DNA of 60,694 bases from Romboutsia maritimum (GTDB lineage: Bacteria > Bacillota > Clostridia > Peptostreptococcales > Peptostreptococcaceae), in NCBI RefSeq assembly GCF_002251085.2, contig NZ_NOJZ02000015.1, forward strand, positions 1-60,694, given 5' to 3'. A program made the position numbers and the translations under genes. Numbering within the stretch: the stretch's first letter is position 1; each line of letters begins with the position of its first letter. Below are positions 26,386-36,163 of this stretch, piece by piece. The notes below the pieces were generated by a model. That model had not been told where the DNA came from, did not search any database, and worked only from the letters and a program-made list of their open reading frames with translations.

Positions 26386-27312
26386 CTATCTCATCTTTAT
26401 ATAGCTGAGTTTGTTCTTTATAATCTTTTTTTCTTTTTCATATCTATCTTTATTACTATCAAGACCTTTTGCCCACAATGAAATTTCTTCTATATGTGTA
26501 TTTAATCTTTTTATTTCTTTATCACAATTAGATAATTCACTGTTCAATTTAAATATATGGTTATTTTTTTCTTCAACTTCATCTTGTAAATTCAATATTC
26601 TATTCATAACTTGATTATATCTATTATTTTTATCTACATATACAGATGACTTTATATTATGTTGTTTTCCTTTATCATTACATACAGCTACAAAATATTT
26701 AGCATTATCCTCTAAGAATTCACTTTCCTTAATAGCTAATTTACTATTTATATTTTCTATATTTGAACTCACTTCAAAGTACTGTGAGTATAATTCAACA
26801 TAATTAAAATATTCTTTTAAAAATTTTATATACTCTTCTTTATAAAACTCTTTTTCATGAAATTCATTTTTATATTTAAATATATCCGAATATACTTTTT
26901 TGTTTGGTGTTGATACTAAGAATATTCCATCTTTTTTTAAGACTCTTTTTACTTCACTCAAAAACTTTTTCTGTATGTTTATGTTTACATGCTCTATTGT
27001 TTCAAATGAAACAATAACATCAAATGAATTATCTTCAAATGGTAACTTCTCTATACTCGCTTCAGTAAATTCTATATTTTTACTCTCATATTTTTTCTTA
27101 GCATGTTCTATAGATTCTTTTGATATATCTATCCCATATACTTTACTAGCTTCTTTTGATAATATATTTGTTCCATAACCTTCACCGCAAGCCGCATCTA
27201 GTACTACCTTATTTTTTGTAATCTCTTTCGCAAATTCATATCTTTGAAAATGTTCTATAGCTAATTCATTTTCTCCATTATTTGGAATAAATCTTTCTCC
27301 TGTAAAATCCAT
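26386..27312 (-). CDS. Methyltransferase with coiled-coil tail (zero-frame product)
   Basis: 308 residues. ATG at 27312 (MDFTGERFIP) has AAGGAG 7 nt upstream. SAM-binding LDAACGEGYGTNIL near residue 45, VIVSFETIEHV, LKKDGIFLVSTPN, then a glutamate/lysine-rich coiled coil from about residue 215 (DEVEEKNNHIFKLNSEL). In zero frame it ends at TAG 26386 shortly after the A7G slippery stretch at 26425-26432. Likely methylates a glycan residue, perhaps at the chain end, where coiled-coil methyltransferases in O-antigen export systems can set chain length; that comparison is inference. Confidence 0.82.
   Translation of the reverse strand: MDFTGERFIPNNGENELAIEHFQRYEFAKEITKNKVVLDAACGEGYGTNILSKEASKVYGIDISKESIEHAKKKYESKNIEFTEASIEKLPFEDNSFDVIVSFETIEHVNINIQKKFLSEVKRVLKKDGIFLVSTPNKKVYSDIFKYKNEFHEKEFYKEEYIKFLKEYFNYVELYSQYFEVSSNIENINSKLAIKESEFLEDNAKYFVAVCNDKGKQHNIKSSVYVDKNNRYNQVMNRILNLQDEVEEKNNHIFKLNSELSNCDKEIKRLNTHIEEISLWAKGLDSNKDRYEKEKKIIKNKLSYIKMR
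26425..26431 (-). other. Candidate -1 programmed frameshift site A AAA AAG
   Basis: In the methyltransferase frame the codons GAA AAA AAG contain the heptamer A AAA AAG exactly in the slippery phase, as in E. coli dnaX. A -1 slip gives GAT TAT AAA GAA and opens the glycosyltransferase frame without a stop. No clear Shine-Dalgarno stimulator or stem loop was recognised. A mutation or assembly error in the A7 run gives the same picture. Confidence 0.55.
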
Positions 27313-27329
27313 TTTTTGTCTCCTTATCA

Positions 27330-28598
27330 CTATTTATCTAATATTGAAAATTCCATTTCTGATAAGTTTAGAATTCCTTGTAATCTATGTATTTTCTTTA
27401 TAATAATATTAAAAACATATGCATCATGTACCCAATTATGTTGTATGTGATTATCTATTGTTCCTGATGCAATTGCAGGTGATATAGTATACGTTCCTTC
27501 ATTTAACTCTGGCATAATAAATTCAAATGCATAATGATCAACTTCATTATCTGAGTCTATATACTTGTTTAATATGTTACTATTACTTTGTAGTATAATA
27601 TTTCCTAATCTATCACTTATAGTAAAACCAACAATTGGATTTAGTATTTTTTCATTATATTTAATTCTTATAACTAGTCTTACTTTAGTATTAGGTAATA
27701 CTGATTCTATCATTTGATTAGATGCCATATCAAATAAACCAATTCCTGTTATTATAGCTTTCTTGTCACCAAAAAGTTCAATATCAGTTCTAATTTCATT
27801 CAATGAAATCTTCTCAATTTTTTCATCTGTGTTTATATCTTTATTTTTGCAATATTTCTCTAATTTGGAGTCTACTACATATGCCTGATATTTTTTACCT
27901 ATTTCTATAGGATTTCCTATTCCCATAAGATTACCTTGCTCTATCCAAATAACCTTATCACAAAATTTAGTAATCGTATTAATGTCATGACTTACTATTA
28001 ATACTGTTTTATTTTTTTTCAATTCCTCAATCTTCCTATAACATTTTTGTTGAAATCTTATATCTCCTACACTCAATGCTTCATCTATTATAAGTATGTC
28101 TGGATCAACATTTATAGCTACTGCAAATGCAAGCCTAGCAAACATACCACTAGAATATGTTTTTACTGGTTGAGTTATAAAGTCACCTATATCTGCAAAA
28201 TTTTTGATAGAGTCTATTTTTGCATCCATTTCCTCTTTACTATATCCCATCATTGTTCCATTTAAATAAATATTTTCTACACCTGTGTACTCAGGATTAA
28301 ATCCTGCTCCTAATTCCAATAATGCTGAAACTTTACCATTAACGTGTATATCCCCTAATGTAGGTGTTAATACTGATGTTATCATTTTTAATAGTGTAGA
28401 TTTTCCAGATCCATTTGTACCGATTATACCAACAACTTCTCCCTTTTCAACCTCAAATGCTATATTATTTAAAGCATAATACTCTTTATGATAATTTTTT
28501 TTTGATAGACTTAATGTCTCTTTTAACCTATCTATAGGCTTATCATATAATTTGTAAATTTTACTAACATGATTAATTTTTATAGCTACATTACTCAT
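27330..28598 (-). CDS. wzt: ABC transporter ATPase for polysaccharide export, with Wzt C-terminal domain
   Basis: 422 residues. Walker A GTNGSGKST near residue 65, signature SSGM, Walker B ILIIDEALSVGD, H-loop SHD. A C-terminal region (about 270-422) of beta character matches the Wzt carbohydrate-binding domain, which in O-antigen systems recognises a modified chain end. That fits the adjacent methyltransferase. Works with the permease encoded next. Start 13 nt after the wzm stop. Confidence 0.93.
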   Translation of the reverse strand: MSNVAIKINHVSKIYKLYDKPIDRLKETLSLSKKNYHKEYYALNNIAFEVEKGEVVGIIGTNGSGKSTLLKMITSVLTPTLGDIHVNGKVSALLELGAGFNPEYTGVENIYLNGTMMGYSKEEMDAKIDSIKNFADIGDFITQPVKTYSSGMFARLAFAVAINVDPDILIIDEALSVGDIRFQQKCYRKIEELKKNKTVLIVSHDINTITKFCDKVIWIEQGNLMGIGNPIEIGKKYQAYVVDSKLEKYCKNKDINTDEKIEKISLNEIRTDIELFGDKKAIITGIGLFDMASNQMIESVLPNTKVRLVIRIKYNEKILNPIVGFTISDRLGNIILQSNSNILNKYIDSDNEVDHYAFEFIMPELNEGTYTISPAIASGTIDNHIQHNWVHDAYVFNIIIKKIHRLQGILNLSEMEFSILDK

Positions 28599-28610
28599 TT
28601 ACTCACCTCT

Positions 28611-29399
28611 CTATAACACATCTGAGAAATGTGGTTTTAATTTTTTAAATAGAAAAATACCTACACCAAATATTAAAATAGATATCGTCCAAAAATACAT
28701 AGTTTGGTTATATCTCTCCCAAAACCAAATATGATTTATTAATGTATCTCTATATCCTTCTGCAATATAATACATAGGATTTAATTTTAATATCCATTGG
28801 TACTTAGGTGATATCATATTATAACTCCACATTATAGGAGTCATCCACATTCCTATTTGAAGAAATATATTTATTATTTGCCCAAAATCTTTAAAGAAGG
28901 GTATTATCGATGCTGTAGCATAAGACATTCCTAATGACAGGAAAAATGCACAGAAAGAGTAATATATAACTTGTATTATATGTATTGTTGGTATTTCCCC
29001 ATATAAACAGTATAAAAATATTGTAAAACCAATGAAAAATACATGAACAAATAACGCAGATATAATTTTTACTATAGGTAAGATACTAATTTTAAATACT
29101 ACTTTTTTAACTAAATAACTATATTCTATCAAACTATTTGTTGCATTTAATATTGCATCTGAAAAGAAAAACCACGGTACTATTCCTGTAACTAACCACA
29201 ATACAAATGGAAAATCATCTATTGGTGCCGACTTAAATCCAACTTGAAATACAAACCAATAAATTAAAACTGTAATTACTGGTTGTACAAATGCCCAAAA
29301 TACACCTAAATATGAACCAGCATACTTAGTTTTAAAGTCATTTTTAGCTAAATTTAATATCAGTCCTTTGTTTCTATATAATTCCTTTATTAATGACAT
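28611..29399 (-). CDS. wzm: ABC-2 type polysaccharide export permease
   Basis: 262 residues, six membrane segments, with TKYAGSYLGVFWAFVQPVITVLIY near the N terminus as in Wzm/TagG proteins. Exports undecaprenyl-diphosphate-linked glycan. RBS GGAG before ATG at 29399. Confidence 0.92.
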   Translation of the reverse strand: MSLIKELYRNKGLILNLAKNDFKTKYAGSYLGVFWAFVQPVITVLIYWFVFQVGFKSAPIDDFPFVLWLVTGIVPWFFFSDAILNATNSLIEYSYLVKKVVFKISILPIVKIISALFVHVFFIGFTIFLYCLYGEIPTIHIIQVIYYSFCAFFLSLGMSYATASIIPFFKDFGQIINIFLQIGMWMTPIMWSYNMISPKYQWILKLNPMYYIAEGYRDTLINHIWFWERYNQTMYFWTISILIFGVGIFLFKKLKPHFSDVL

Positions 29400-29414
29400 A
29401 CTAATTACTCCATT

Positions 29415-30443
29415 CTAAGACTGTTTATTATCATATTGATTCTTATAATACTTTTGATATTCACCAGAAATTATATTTTGCCACCACTTCTTATTATCCA
29501 AATACCACTGAATTGTTTCCTTTATTCCAATATCAAAATTGTACTTAGGCTTCCATCCTAATTCATTTTCTAGCTTAGTAGGATCAATAGCATATCTTAA
29601 ATCGTGACCCGGTCTATCTTTTACATAAGTTATTAAACTTTCTGGCTTATCTAATGATTTAAGTATTGTCTTAACCACTTCTAGATTAGTTCTTTCATTA
29701 TGACCACCAACATTATAAACATCTCCTACTTTACCATTGTGTATTATTAAATCTATAGCTGTACAATGATCATAAACATGTAACCAATCTCTTACATTTT
29801 CTCCATTTCCATACACCGGAAGACTTTCATCATTCAATGCCCTTGATATCATTAATGGTATTAACTTTTCTGGAAAATGATAAGGTCCATAATTATTAGA
29901 ACATCTAGATATTGTTGTAGGTAATCCATAAGTTCTATGATAAGCTTGTACTAATAAATCCGCACTAGTCTTAGATGCTGAATATGGAGAACTTGGGTTT
30001 AGGGGAGTTTCTTCAGTAAAGAATAAATCATTTCTATCAATAGGTAAATCTCCATATACTTCATCTGTAGACACTTGATGATATCTTTTAACTTTAAATT
30101 CTTTAGATGCATCTAGTAATACTTGAGTTCCTAAGACATTTGTTTGTACAAATATTCCTGGATCTGTAACTGATCTATCAACATGAGATTCAGCTGCAAA
30201 GTTTATAACTATATCAAATTTTTCTTCTTCAAATAACTTAAACACAAATTCTCTATCTGATATATCACCTTTAACAAACTTATAATTTTCTTTGTCTTCT
30301 ACATTTTTTAGTGTTTCTAAATTGCCTGCATATGTTAACAAATCTAGATTTACTATTTTATATTCTGGATATTTGTTTACCATATAATGAACAAAGTTTC
30401 CACCTATAAAACCAGCTCCTCCAGTCACTAGTATTTTTTTCAT
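29415..30443 (-). CDS. rmlB: dTDP-glucose 4,6-dehydratase
   Basis: 342 residues, short-chain dehydrogenase fold. TGGAGFIGGNF binds NAD; STDEVYGDLP and YSASKTSADL carry the catalytic Thr/Asp/Glu and Tyr-Lys. Second step of dTDP-L-rhamnose synthesis. The four rml genes are contiguous in the order D, A, C, B with gaps of 2-3 nt, a tight operon. Confidence 0.97.
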   Translation of the reverse strand: MKKILVTGGAGFIGGNFVHYMVNKYPEYKIVNLDLLTYAGNLETLKNVEDKENYKFVKGDISDREFVFKLFEEEKFDIVINFAAESHVDRSVTDPGIFVQTNVLGTQVLLDASKEFKVKRYHQVSTDEVYGDLPIDRNDLFFTEETPLNPSSPYSASKTSADLLVQAYHRTYGLPTTISRCSNNYGPYHFPEKLIPLMISRALNDESLPVYGNGENVRDWLHVYDHCTAIDLIIHNGKVGDVYNVGGHNERTNLEVVKTILKSLDKPESLITYVKDRPGHDLRYAIDPTKLENELGWKPKYNFDIGIKETIQWYLDNKKWWQNIISGEYQKYYKNQYDNKQS

Positions 30444-30446
30444 AAA

Positions 30447-31019
30447 TTACTCTCCTCTATATTCAAAAGGTATCTCTAATTCCTTTAATTTTCTTTGTTT
30501 TTTATCTTTTTCCGATAATATTATTTCTTCTATGTTTTCTAATGGCCACTTAATATTAACATCTTCATCATCCCATAAAAGACCACTATCATATTCAGGT
30601 GCATAAAAATCTGTACATTTGTAGTTAAATACTGCTTCATCTGAAACAACTAAAAAACCATGTGCAAATCCCTCTGGAACATAAAATTGTCTTTTATTTG
30701 CAGAAGTTAAAAGAACCCCTTCCCACTTACCAAAAGTAGGTGATCCTTTCCTTAAATCAACTGCAACATCATAAACTTCACCTTCAGTTACTCTAACTAA
30801 CTTCCCTTGAGTGTGTTTAGTTTGAAAATGCATTCCTCTTAAAACACCTTTTTTAGATTTAGATTCGTTATCTTGAACAAACTCCATTCTAAGTCCAGCC
30901 TCAAAAAAATCATTTTTATTGTAAGTTTCCATAAAGTATCCTCTTTCATCTCCAAATACTTTAGGCTCTATTATATATAAATCTTCTATTTTAGTTTTTA
31001 TAAAATTAAAATTTCCCAA
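30447..31019 (-). CDS. rmlC: dTDP-4-dehydrorhamnose 3,5-epimerase
   Basis: 190 residues. Start is TTG at 31019, placed 6 nt after GGTGGTG and 3 nt after the rmlA stop; no ATG lies nearby. Cupin with GVLRGMHFQTKHTQGKLVRV (catalytic His) and PEGFAHGFLV. Third step of rhamnose synthesis. Confidence 0.96.
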   Translation of the reverse strand: MGNFNFIKTKIEDLYIIEPKVFGDERGYFMETYNKNDFFEAGLRMEFVQDNESKSKKGVLRGMHFQTKHTQGKLVRVTEGEVYDVAVDLRKGSPTFGKWEGVLLTSANKRQFYVPEGFAHGFLVVSDEAVFNYKCTDFYAPEYDSGLLWDDEDVNIKWPLENIEEIILSEKDKKQRKLKELEIPFEYRGE

Positions 31020-31022
31020 ATA

Positions 31023-31928
31023 TTACACCACCTTAATCAATTTAACATCTTCTTCATCTTGATTTACTTCCTTAGCAACCTTTTGAAGATACTTTCCATA
31101 GTCTGTTTTCATAAGAGGTTTAGCTAACTCTAATAATTGTTCCTTATTTATATATCCTTGTCTATATGCTATTTCTTCTAAACATGCTATGTATAGTCCT
31201 TGTCTTGTCTGAACGGCTTCTACATAATTAGATGCATCTAATAAACCTCTATGTGTTCCTGTATCTAACCAAGCCATACCTCTTCCAAACAATTCTACTT
31301 TTAAGTTTCCTCTTCTTAAGTATTCATTATTAACAGCTGTTATTTCAAGTTCTCCTCTATCTGATGGCTTAACATTTTTAGCAATCTCTATTACATCATT
31401 ACCATAAAAATATAACCCTGGTACTGCATAATTAGATTTTGGTACTTTAGGTTTTTCCTCTATTGATAAAACATTAAAGTCTTTATCAAACTCAACAACT
31501 CCAAATTCACTCGAATCTACTACATGATATCCAAAAATTGTAGCTTCGTCCCTTTGTACTGCTCTTTGTAATCTTTCTGTGAATCCATATCCATAAAATA
31601 TGTTATCACCTAATACTAAAGCTACTTTATCATTTTCTATAAATTCTTCTCCTATTATAAATGCTTCCGCCAATCCCTTTGGTTCTTCTTGTATAGCATA
31701 TTGTATATTTAGACCCAAATGACACCCATCTCCAAACATTTCTTCAAACAACGTTATATCTCTTGGAGTCGATATTATTAATATATCTTTTATTCCTGCT
31801 AGCATAAGAACTGACATTGGATAATATATCATTGGTTTATCATATATAGGTAAGGCTTGTTTTGAAACTGCCTTTGTTATTGGATATAATCTTGTTCCAG
31901 ATCCTCCTGCTAATATAATACCTTTCAT
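31023..31928 (-). CDS. rmlA: Glucose-1-phosphate thymidylyltransferase
   Basis: 301 residues. [20 protein letters not shown] is the nucleotide-binding loop, VLGDNIFYG and [10 protein letters not shown] follow. First step of dTDP-L-rhamnose synthesis, and the usual feedback point of the route. RBS GAGGGGG. Confidence 0.97.
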   Translation of the reverse strand: MKGIILAGGSGTRLYPITKAVSKQALPIYDKPMIYYPMSVLMLAGIKDILIISTPRDITLFEEMFGDGCHLGLNIQYAIQEEPKGLAEAFIIGEEFIENDKVALVLGDNIFYGYGFTERLQRAVQRDEATIFGYHVVDSSEFGVVEFDKDFNVLSIEEKPKVPKSNYAVPGLYFYGNDVIEIAKNVKPSDRGELEITAVNNEYLRRGNLKVELFGRGMAWLDTGTHRGLLDASNYVEAVQTRQGLYIACLEEIAYRQGYINKEQLLELAKPLMKTDYGKYLQKVAKEVNQDEEDVKLIKVV

Positions 31929-31930
31929 TG

Positions 31931-32773
31931 TTACATTTCCCCCTCTAAGTATTCTTTTAGTGATTCTTCCCAGTTTCTAAATGAATTAAGTCCAACTAAT
32001 TTAAGCATAAAATTATCAAGAACAGAATATTTAGGTCTTGGTGCTGGTCTTTTAAACTCTTCACTAGTTACTGGATTAACTTTTATATCTATATTTTTTA
32101 TCTCAAATATCTTTTTAGCAAAATCATACCAAGTACAACTTCCTTCACAAGTTGCATGATACGTTCCATAGTACTCTGTATAAATTAATGACACTATCGC
32201 TTTTGCCAAATCTACAGTACTTGTTGGGCTTCCATATTGATCATTTACAACATTAAGTTCATTATTTGTTTTTGATAAATTAATCATGGTTCTTACAAAG
32301 TTATTTCCTTCTCCATATAGCCAGGCTGTTCTGACTATAAAATATCTTGAGCAAAACTCTTTAGTAAATTTTTCGCCTAATAATTTACTTTTTCCATATA
32401 TTGAATTTGGGCAAGTAATCTCATCTTCTTTGTATTGAATATTTACTTCTCCATTAAATACATAGTCAGTAGATACTTGTACAAATTTAGCTCCTATTTT
32501 TTCACATGCTATTGCTAAATTTTTAACTCCTAATGCATTGATTTTATATGCATTGTCTATATCTTCTTCACATAAATCTACCGCTGTATGAGCTGCACAG
32601 TTAATAACTACATCTGGCTCATTACCTAAAATAAGTTGATTAACACTATTTGTATCAGTTATATCTAGCTCTTTTCTATTAACTGCTATAACTTTACATT
32701 GTTTATTTTTACTTATTTCTTTATTAATTTGCTTTCCTAATTGACCCTTCGCCCCTGTTATTAATATCTTCAT
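31931..32773 (-). CDS. rmlD: dTDP-4-dehydrorhamnose reductase
   Basis: 280 residues. [12 protein letters not shown] binds [14 protein letters not shown] and YGKSKLLGE carry the catalytic residues. Last step of dTDP-L-rhamnose synthesis. Starts inside the preceding glycosyltransferase gene with a 50-bp overlap; GGAG lies 8 nt before its ATG, so translation is probably coupled. Confidence 0.96.
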   Translation of the reverse strand: MKILITGAKGQLGKQINKEISKNKQCKVIAVNRKELDITDTNSVNQLILGNEPDVVINCAAHTAVDLCEEDIDNAYKINALGVKNLAIACEKIGAKFVQVSTDYVFNGEVNIQYKEDEITCPNSIYGKSKLLGEKFTKEFCSRYFIVRTAWLYGEGNNFVRTMINLSKTNNELNVVNDQYGSPTSTVDLAKAIVSLIYTEYYGTYHATCEGSCTWYDFAKKIFEIKNIDIKVNPVTSEEFKRPAPRPKYSVLDNFMLKLVGLNSFRNWEESLKEYLEGEM

Positions 32774-33704
32774 CTAAATCACTCCGAACTTGTTTTTTGT
32801 CAAAATAAAAAGAATGCATACTCATTCTCTTAACGTACTTTAACGGTATTTTTTTATAATGCTGTCCTACCTTATATCCTAAAAATCTAAATCCAGTTTC
32901 TATTATTAAATGTGGTATTAAATAAGCTTTTTTATTATTAATTAAATATTTAATAGCTTCTTTCACAAATTTAATTCCCTCAGATTCTGATTTAATTTCC
33001 TTAAAATATTCCCTACTATCAACAAATACTACACCTATATCAAAATTACGTTTAAATTGTTGAATATAACTATATTTATGAGAATGAATAACCATAGCTT
33101 TAGACGCATAATATGATTTTTTATTATCAAATATAAATTTTGATGCTATAATCATATCTTCATTCATTATAGTTTCCTCAGGAAATCCTCCAATTCTCCA
33201 AAATTCATCTTTTATAAAAGCTGAACAAACATTACTGAAGAAAAATGTTTTAACCCCCAACATATCTATATCTTCTTTAGATTTAACTATATCTTTATCA
33301 GGATAATTAAAACTTCTCGAAAATGATTCAACAACTCCAGAATCCTCTCTTGGCAACTGTCTTCCATAAGAACAAACTATATTTTCCTTTCCTAAAGGAC
33401 TTACTATTTCTTCTATAAATTTATTGTTTTTAGGATACGCATCCTGAGTCATAAAAACTAAAATATCTCCTACAGCCTTTTTTGCAGCTCTATTCCTAGT
33501 GCCACCATGATCAAACTCATTTTGTGATATTTCTATAAATTTAACATTTTTATATTTTTTACATATATTTTCTATATCGTCTTGCGATTTAGTATTTATA
33601 ATTATAATTTCATGAGGAGATACAGTTTGGTTATTTAATTTAATTAAAAGACTTTCTATGTACGCTTTTGAATTTCTAGTTGGTATTATTACACTTACCT
33701 TCAT
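32724..33704 (-). CDS. GT2 glycosyltransferase, probable rhamnosyltransferase
   Basis: 326 residues. VSVIIPTRNSKAYIESLL, FDHGGTRNRAAKKA and FMTQDAYP are typical of the RfbF/WsaE-like rhamnosyltransferase group. Placement directly upstream of and overlapping rmlD supports L-rhamnose as donor. The C-terminal region beyond about 240 is basic and may bind membrane lipid. Confidence 0.85.
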   Translation of the reverse strand: MKVSVIIPTRNSKAYIESLLIKLNNQTVSPHEIIIINTKSQDDIENICKKYKNVKFIEISQNEFDHGGTRNRAAKKAVGDILVFMTQDAYPKNNKFIEEIVSPLGKENIVCSYGRQLPREDSGVVESFSRSFNYPDKDIVKSKEDIDMLGVKTFFFSNVCSAFIKDEFWRIGGFPEETIMNEDMIIASKFIFDNKKSYYASKAMVIHSHKYSYIQQFKRNFDIGVVFVDSREYFKEIKSESEGIKFVKEAIKYLINNKKAYLIPHLIIETGFRFLGYKVGQHYKKIPLKYVKRMSMHSFYFDKKQVRSDLDEDINNRGEGSIRKAN

Positions 33705-33899
33705 ACTTTTTCCCTTACTTTTTTAAAATTATTTTTTAAAAACAATTTTTCTTATTTTGTAATTTATTCAATATATATATTTTATATTATTTTTATGTAT
33801 ATTTAAACAATTAGCGATAAGAAAAAAACATATTCGCACGACAAAAATCGACATATCCAAGTATTTACAATTTGATTATGCCGATTTATATAATTTAAT

Positions 33900-35510
33900 T
33901 TAATCTATTTTTCTTATAATCTTATTTGCACATAATCCTGAGAATGTCCAGAATAATATAGATGTTCCTACAAAACTATCATTAAACAGACCTTGTATAA
34001 CATATGCAATCATTCCTATTGCAAATACATAAAGGTATTTATCATTCTCTTTATCTATGCAATTATAATAAAATCCTCTAATAAGATAGAATATCACTCC
34101 AATTAATCCTATAAGCCCTATTAATCCACTCCCATAAGCCATACTTATATACCAGTTATGAGGCTTATCTATAACCTCTCCATATGTACTTATACCTCCA
34201 TCTTTATCTGTACTTAAAAATACATATGGGAAAGTATCAAATCCATGACCTACTATCGGCTTATCATTTATTAAATCTATAGTTTTTGTCCATATATTTA
34301 AGCGATCTGTACTCATCTCATTGATTTTTTTAAATATTTCCTTATCTCTCATTCTTACTATAGAAGTCTGTGAGTTTTCTTCTATTAATTTATTTTCTTT
34401 ATTTAAATTATGAGAATACAAAAATATTGAAATAGATAAAAATACTACAGTTACTATAGATACAGTATTAAAGAATTTTTTTTCATTTATAAATTTCATA
34501 AATATCAAAAGACTCCCAAATATAAATATAACTAGCGGTATTATAATTGGCGAAATCTTATGCATTTTTACTAAGATAGCAAAAGATTCTTCATATACCT
34601 TTGAATTAATCTTCATTAATATAATACTTATCACTGCATTAATATCTATCATTATACACGTCCATTTAAATACACTTTTTTTATCATCTGTAAATCTAAA
34701 TCCTAATACTAATATAATAGGTGTTATTAATAACATAGTTATAAATCCACCTGATGATATAAGTGAAATAGTCATAGTAAATGAAAGAACTGTTCCTACT
34801 AATAATAGTATTTTTCTCTTTTTATCTTCTTCTAATAATAAATACATAAAACTTACACTAAAGATAACAGCTCCTGCTGCACTACCAAAGTTAAAGTGAT
34901 ATAAAGTCGTAAAGAACTCTCCACCTGCAGCTCCATTTGCACCTATCATAGCTTGTACAAATTTTAATTGAAGTACATCAAATCCAAAAACTTTTACTAC
35001 GCTTAGTATTGTATTTATAATTAAGAATGGAAATAGTATAAAATAGAAAAATTTATAGTATTTTTCTTCTATATCCATATTATATAATGCAAAGAATATA
35101 GTTAAATAGCAAAACCATGCTAAAGAACCCTCATATCTATCAAAATTTCCAAATAGAGCTATATCTTTATATTCAGATAATAACGAAGATAGCATTATCC
35201 CCACTGCTAGTATAAGAACTATTATATTTAATTTATTAACTTTTATTTCTTCTTTTAGAGCCACTACTTTATACATAAACAATGTAAATATAGCTCCTGT
35301 TCCTAAATATAAAGTCATAGTCTTATAGAAATTAAATATATCTAGTTTTTCACCTGTTGCATATGAATTGTTAAGAAAAACTGGACTATAACTAATACTT
35401 ATATGTTTATACATTATTATAGGTATAATACCTAACATAAATAATGAAATAAACATAATTATCTTATTTATTAATTCTATCTTACTTTCTGCGTAATATT
35501 TGTTTAACAT
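33900..35510 (-). CDS. O-antigen ligase/Wzy_C-type membrane protein, candidate S-layer oligosaccharyltransferase
   Basis: 536 residues, about 12-14 membrane segments, with the Wzy_C-type region containing KPIVGHGFDTFPYVF and KPHNWYISMAYGSGL near residues 400-470. The family joins lipid-linked glycan to lipid A, polymerises O-units, or, as in PglL/WsaB, transfers glycan to Ser/Thr or Tyr of proteins. With an ABC exporter in the locus a Wzy polymerase is not needed, so transfer of the exported chain to SlpA is the best reading. Separated from the slpA stop only by the TPR gene. Confidence 0.75.
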   Translation of the reverse strand: MLNKYYAESKIELINKIIMFISLFMLGIIPIIMYKHISISYSPVFLNNSYATGEKLDIFNFYKTMTLYLGTGAIFTLFMYKVVALKEEIKVNKLNIIVLILAVGIMLSSLLSEYKDIALFGNFDRYEGSLAWFCYLTIFFALYNMDIEEKYYKFFYFILFPFLIINTILSVVKVFGFDVLQLKFVQAMIGANGAAGGEFFTTLYHFNFGSAAGAVIFSVSFMYLLLEEDKKRKILLLVGTVLSFTMTISLISSGGFITMLLITPIILVLGFRFTDDKKSVFKWTCIMIDINAVISIILMKINSKVYEESFAILVKMHKISPIIIPLVIFIFGSLLIFMKFINEKKFFNTVSIVTVVFLSISIFLYSHNLNKENKLIEENSQTSIVRMRDKEIFKKINEMSTDRLNIWTKTIDLINDKPIVGHGFDTFPYVFLSTDKDGGISTYGEVIDKPHNWYISMAYGSGLIGLIGLIGVIFYLIRGFYYNCIDKENDKYLYVFAIGMIAYVIQGLFNDSFVGTSILFWTFSGLCANKIIRKID

Positions 35511-35534
35511 ATTTTACTCCCTCTAATATGATAT

Positions 35535-36002
35535 TTAACATATATCTGATAATATTTTGTTTACGTTTTCTTGATATTGTTCTGGTATCCCTAACTCAAC
35601 TGCTTTTGTTAAAACTTCTTTTGCTTTAGTATTTTCTTTATTTTTATAAAGATTTTCTCCATATGTAATTAAAAATCCTACATTATTATTATAGCTAGAA
35701 TTTAACTTTAGCATATTTTCAAGTTCTACTTTAGCTTTATCTACTTGTCCTAGTGACGTATATACTTGAGCTTTTTCAAATTTTAATGCAGAACTGTCTC
35801 CATACTCTTTTTCTAAAGTTTCTATCTTTTGTATTGATTTTTCTAACTCTATACCCGTACTTATAGATTTCTGAATTTGTGCATAAATTTTATAATTTTC
35901 TTTTCTTTTAGACACTTGTTCTCTCCCTTGATATGCACAGTATCCAAATGATACAATTACTACTAATGATATCGAAATTAGAATTTTATTTGTTATTTTC
36001 AT
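35535..36002 (-). CDS. Membrane-anchored TPR protein
   Basis: 155 residues: one N-terminal membrane segment (about 7-25), a short coiled stretch, then two to three tetratricopeptide repeats (GDSSALKFEKAQVYTSLGQVDKAK, YGENLYKNKENTKAKEVLTKA). Encoded 24 nt before the ligase-like gene. Proteins of this kind are often partners of Wzy_C enzymes, and fused TPR domains occur in some of them; the partner role is inferred. Confidence 0.75.
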   Translation of the reverse strand: MKITNKILISISLVVIVSFGYCAYQGREQVSKRKENYKIYAQIQKSISTGIELEKSIQKIETLEKEYGDSSALKFEKAQVYTSLGQVDKAKVELENMLKLNSSYNNNVGFLITYGENLYKNKENTKAKEVLTKAVELGIPEQYQENVNKILSDIC

Positions 36003-36042
36003 TTCGCCCCTCCTTATTGTTGATATATTCCTCTAATATAAT

Positions 36043-36071
36043 ATACTAAAGTGGTATATTATGATTGTCAA
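36043..36071 (-). promoter_or_regulatory. Candidate promoter of the S-layer glycan operon
   Basis: TTGACA (36071-36066), a 17-nt spacer, and TAGTAT (36048-36043) on the minus strand, 40 nt ahead of the TPR gene and just after the slpA terminator. The -35 is perfect, the -10 weaker. Confidence 0.55.
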
Positions 36072-36083
36072 TAGAATGATATA

Positions 36084-36125
36084 AAAATAAGCCTTGATTT
36101 ATCAATTGATAAATCAAGGCTTATT
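36084..36125 (-). terminator. Terminator of slpA
   Basis: AATAAGCCTTGATTTATC pairs perfectly with its complement over 18 bp (36087-36124), followed on the minus strand by TTTTTATA. 40 nt past the slpA stop. Confidence 0.88.
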
Positions 36126-36163
36126 GAGTTTTTATATTCTACTTAAACAATTTAATTTAGAAA

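Noticed and set aside
33705..33899. Possible riboswitch or promoter for the rhamnose genes
   Set aside because: The gap is AT-rich; no c-di-GMP, T-box or other riboswitch core was recognised, and no convincing promoter could be chosen.
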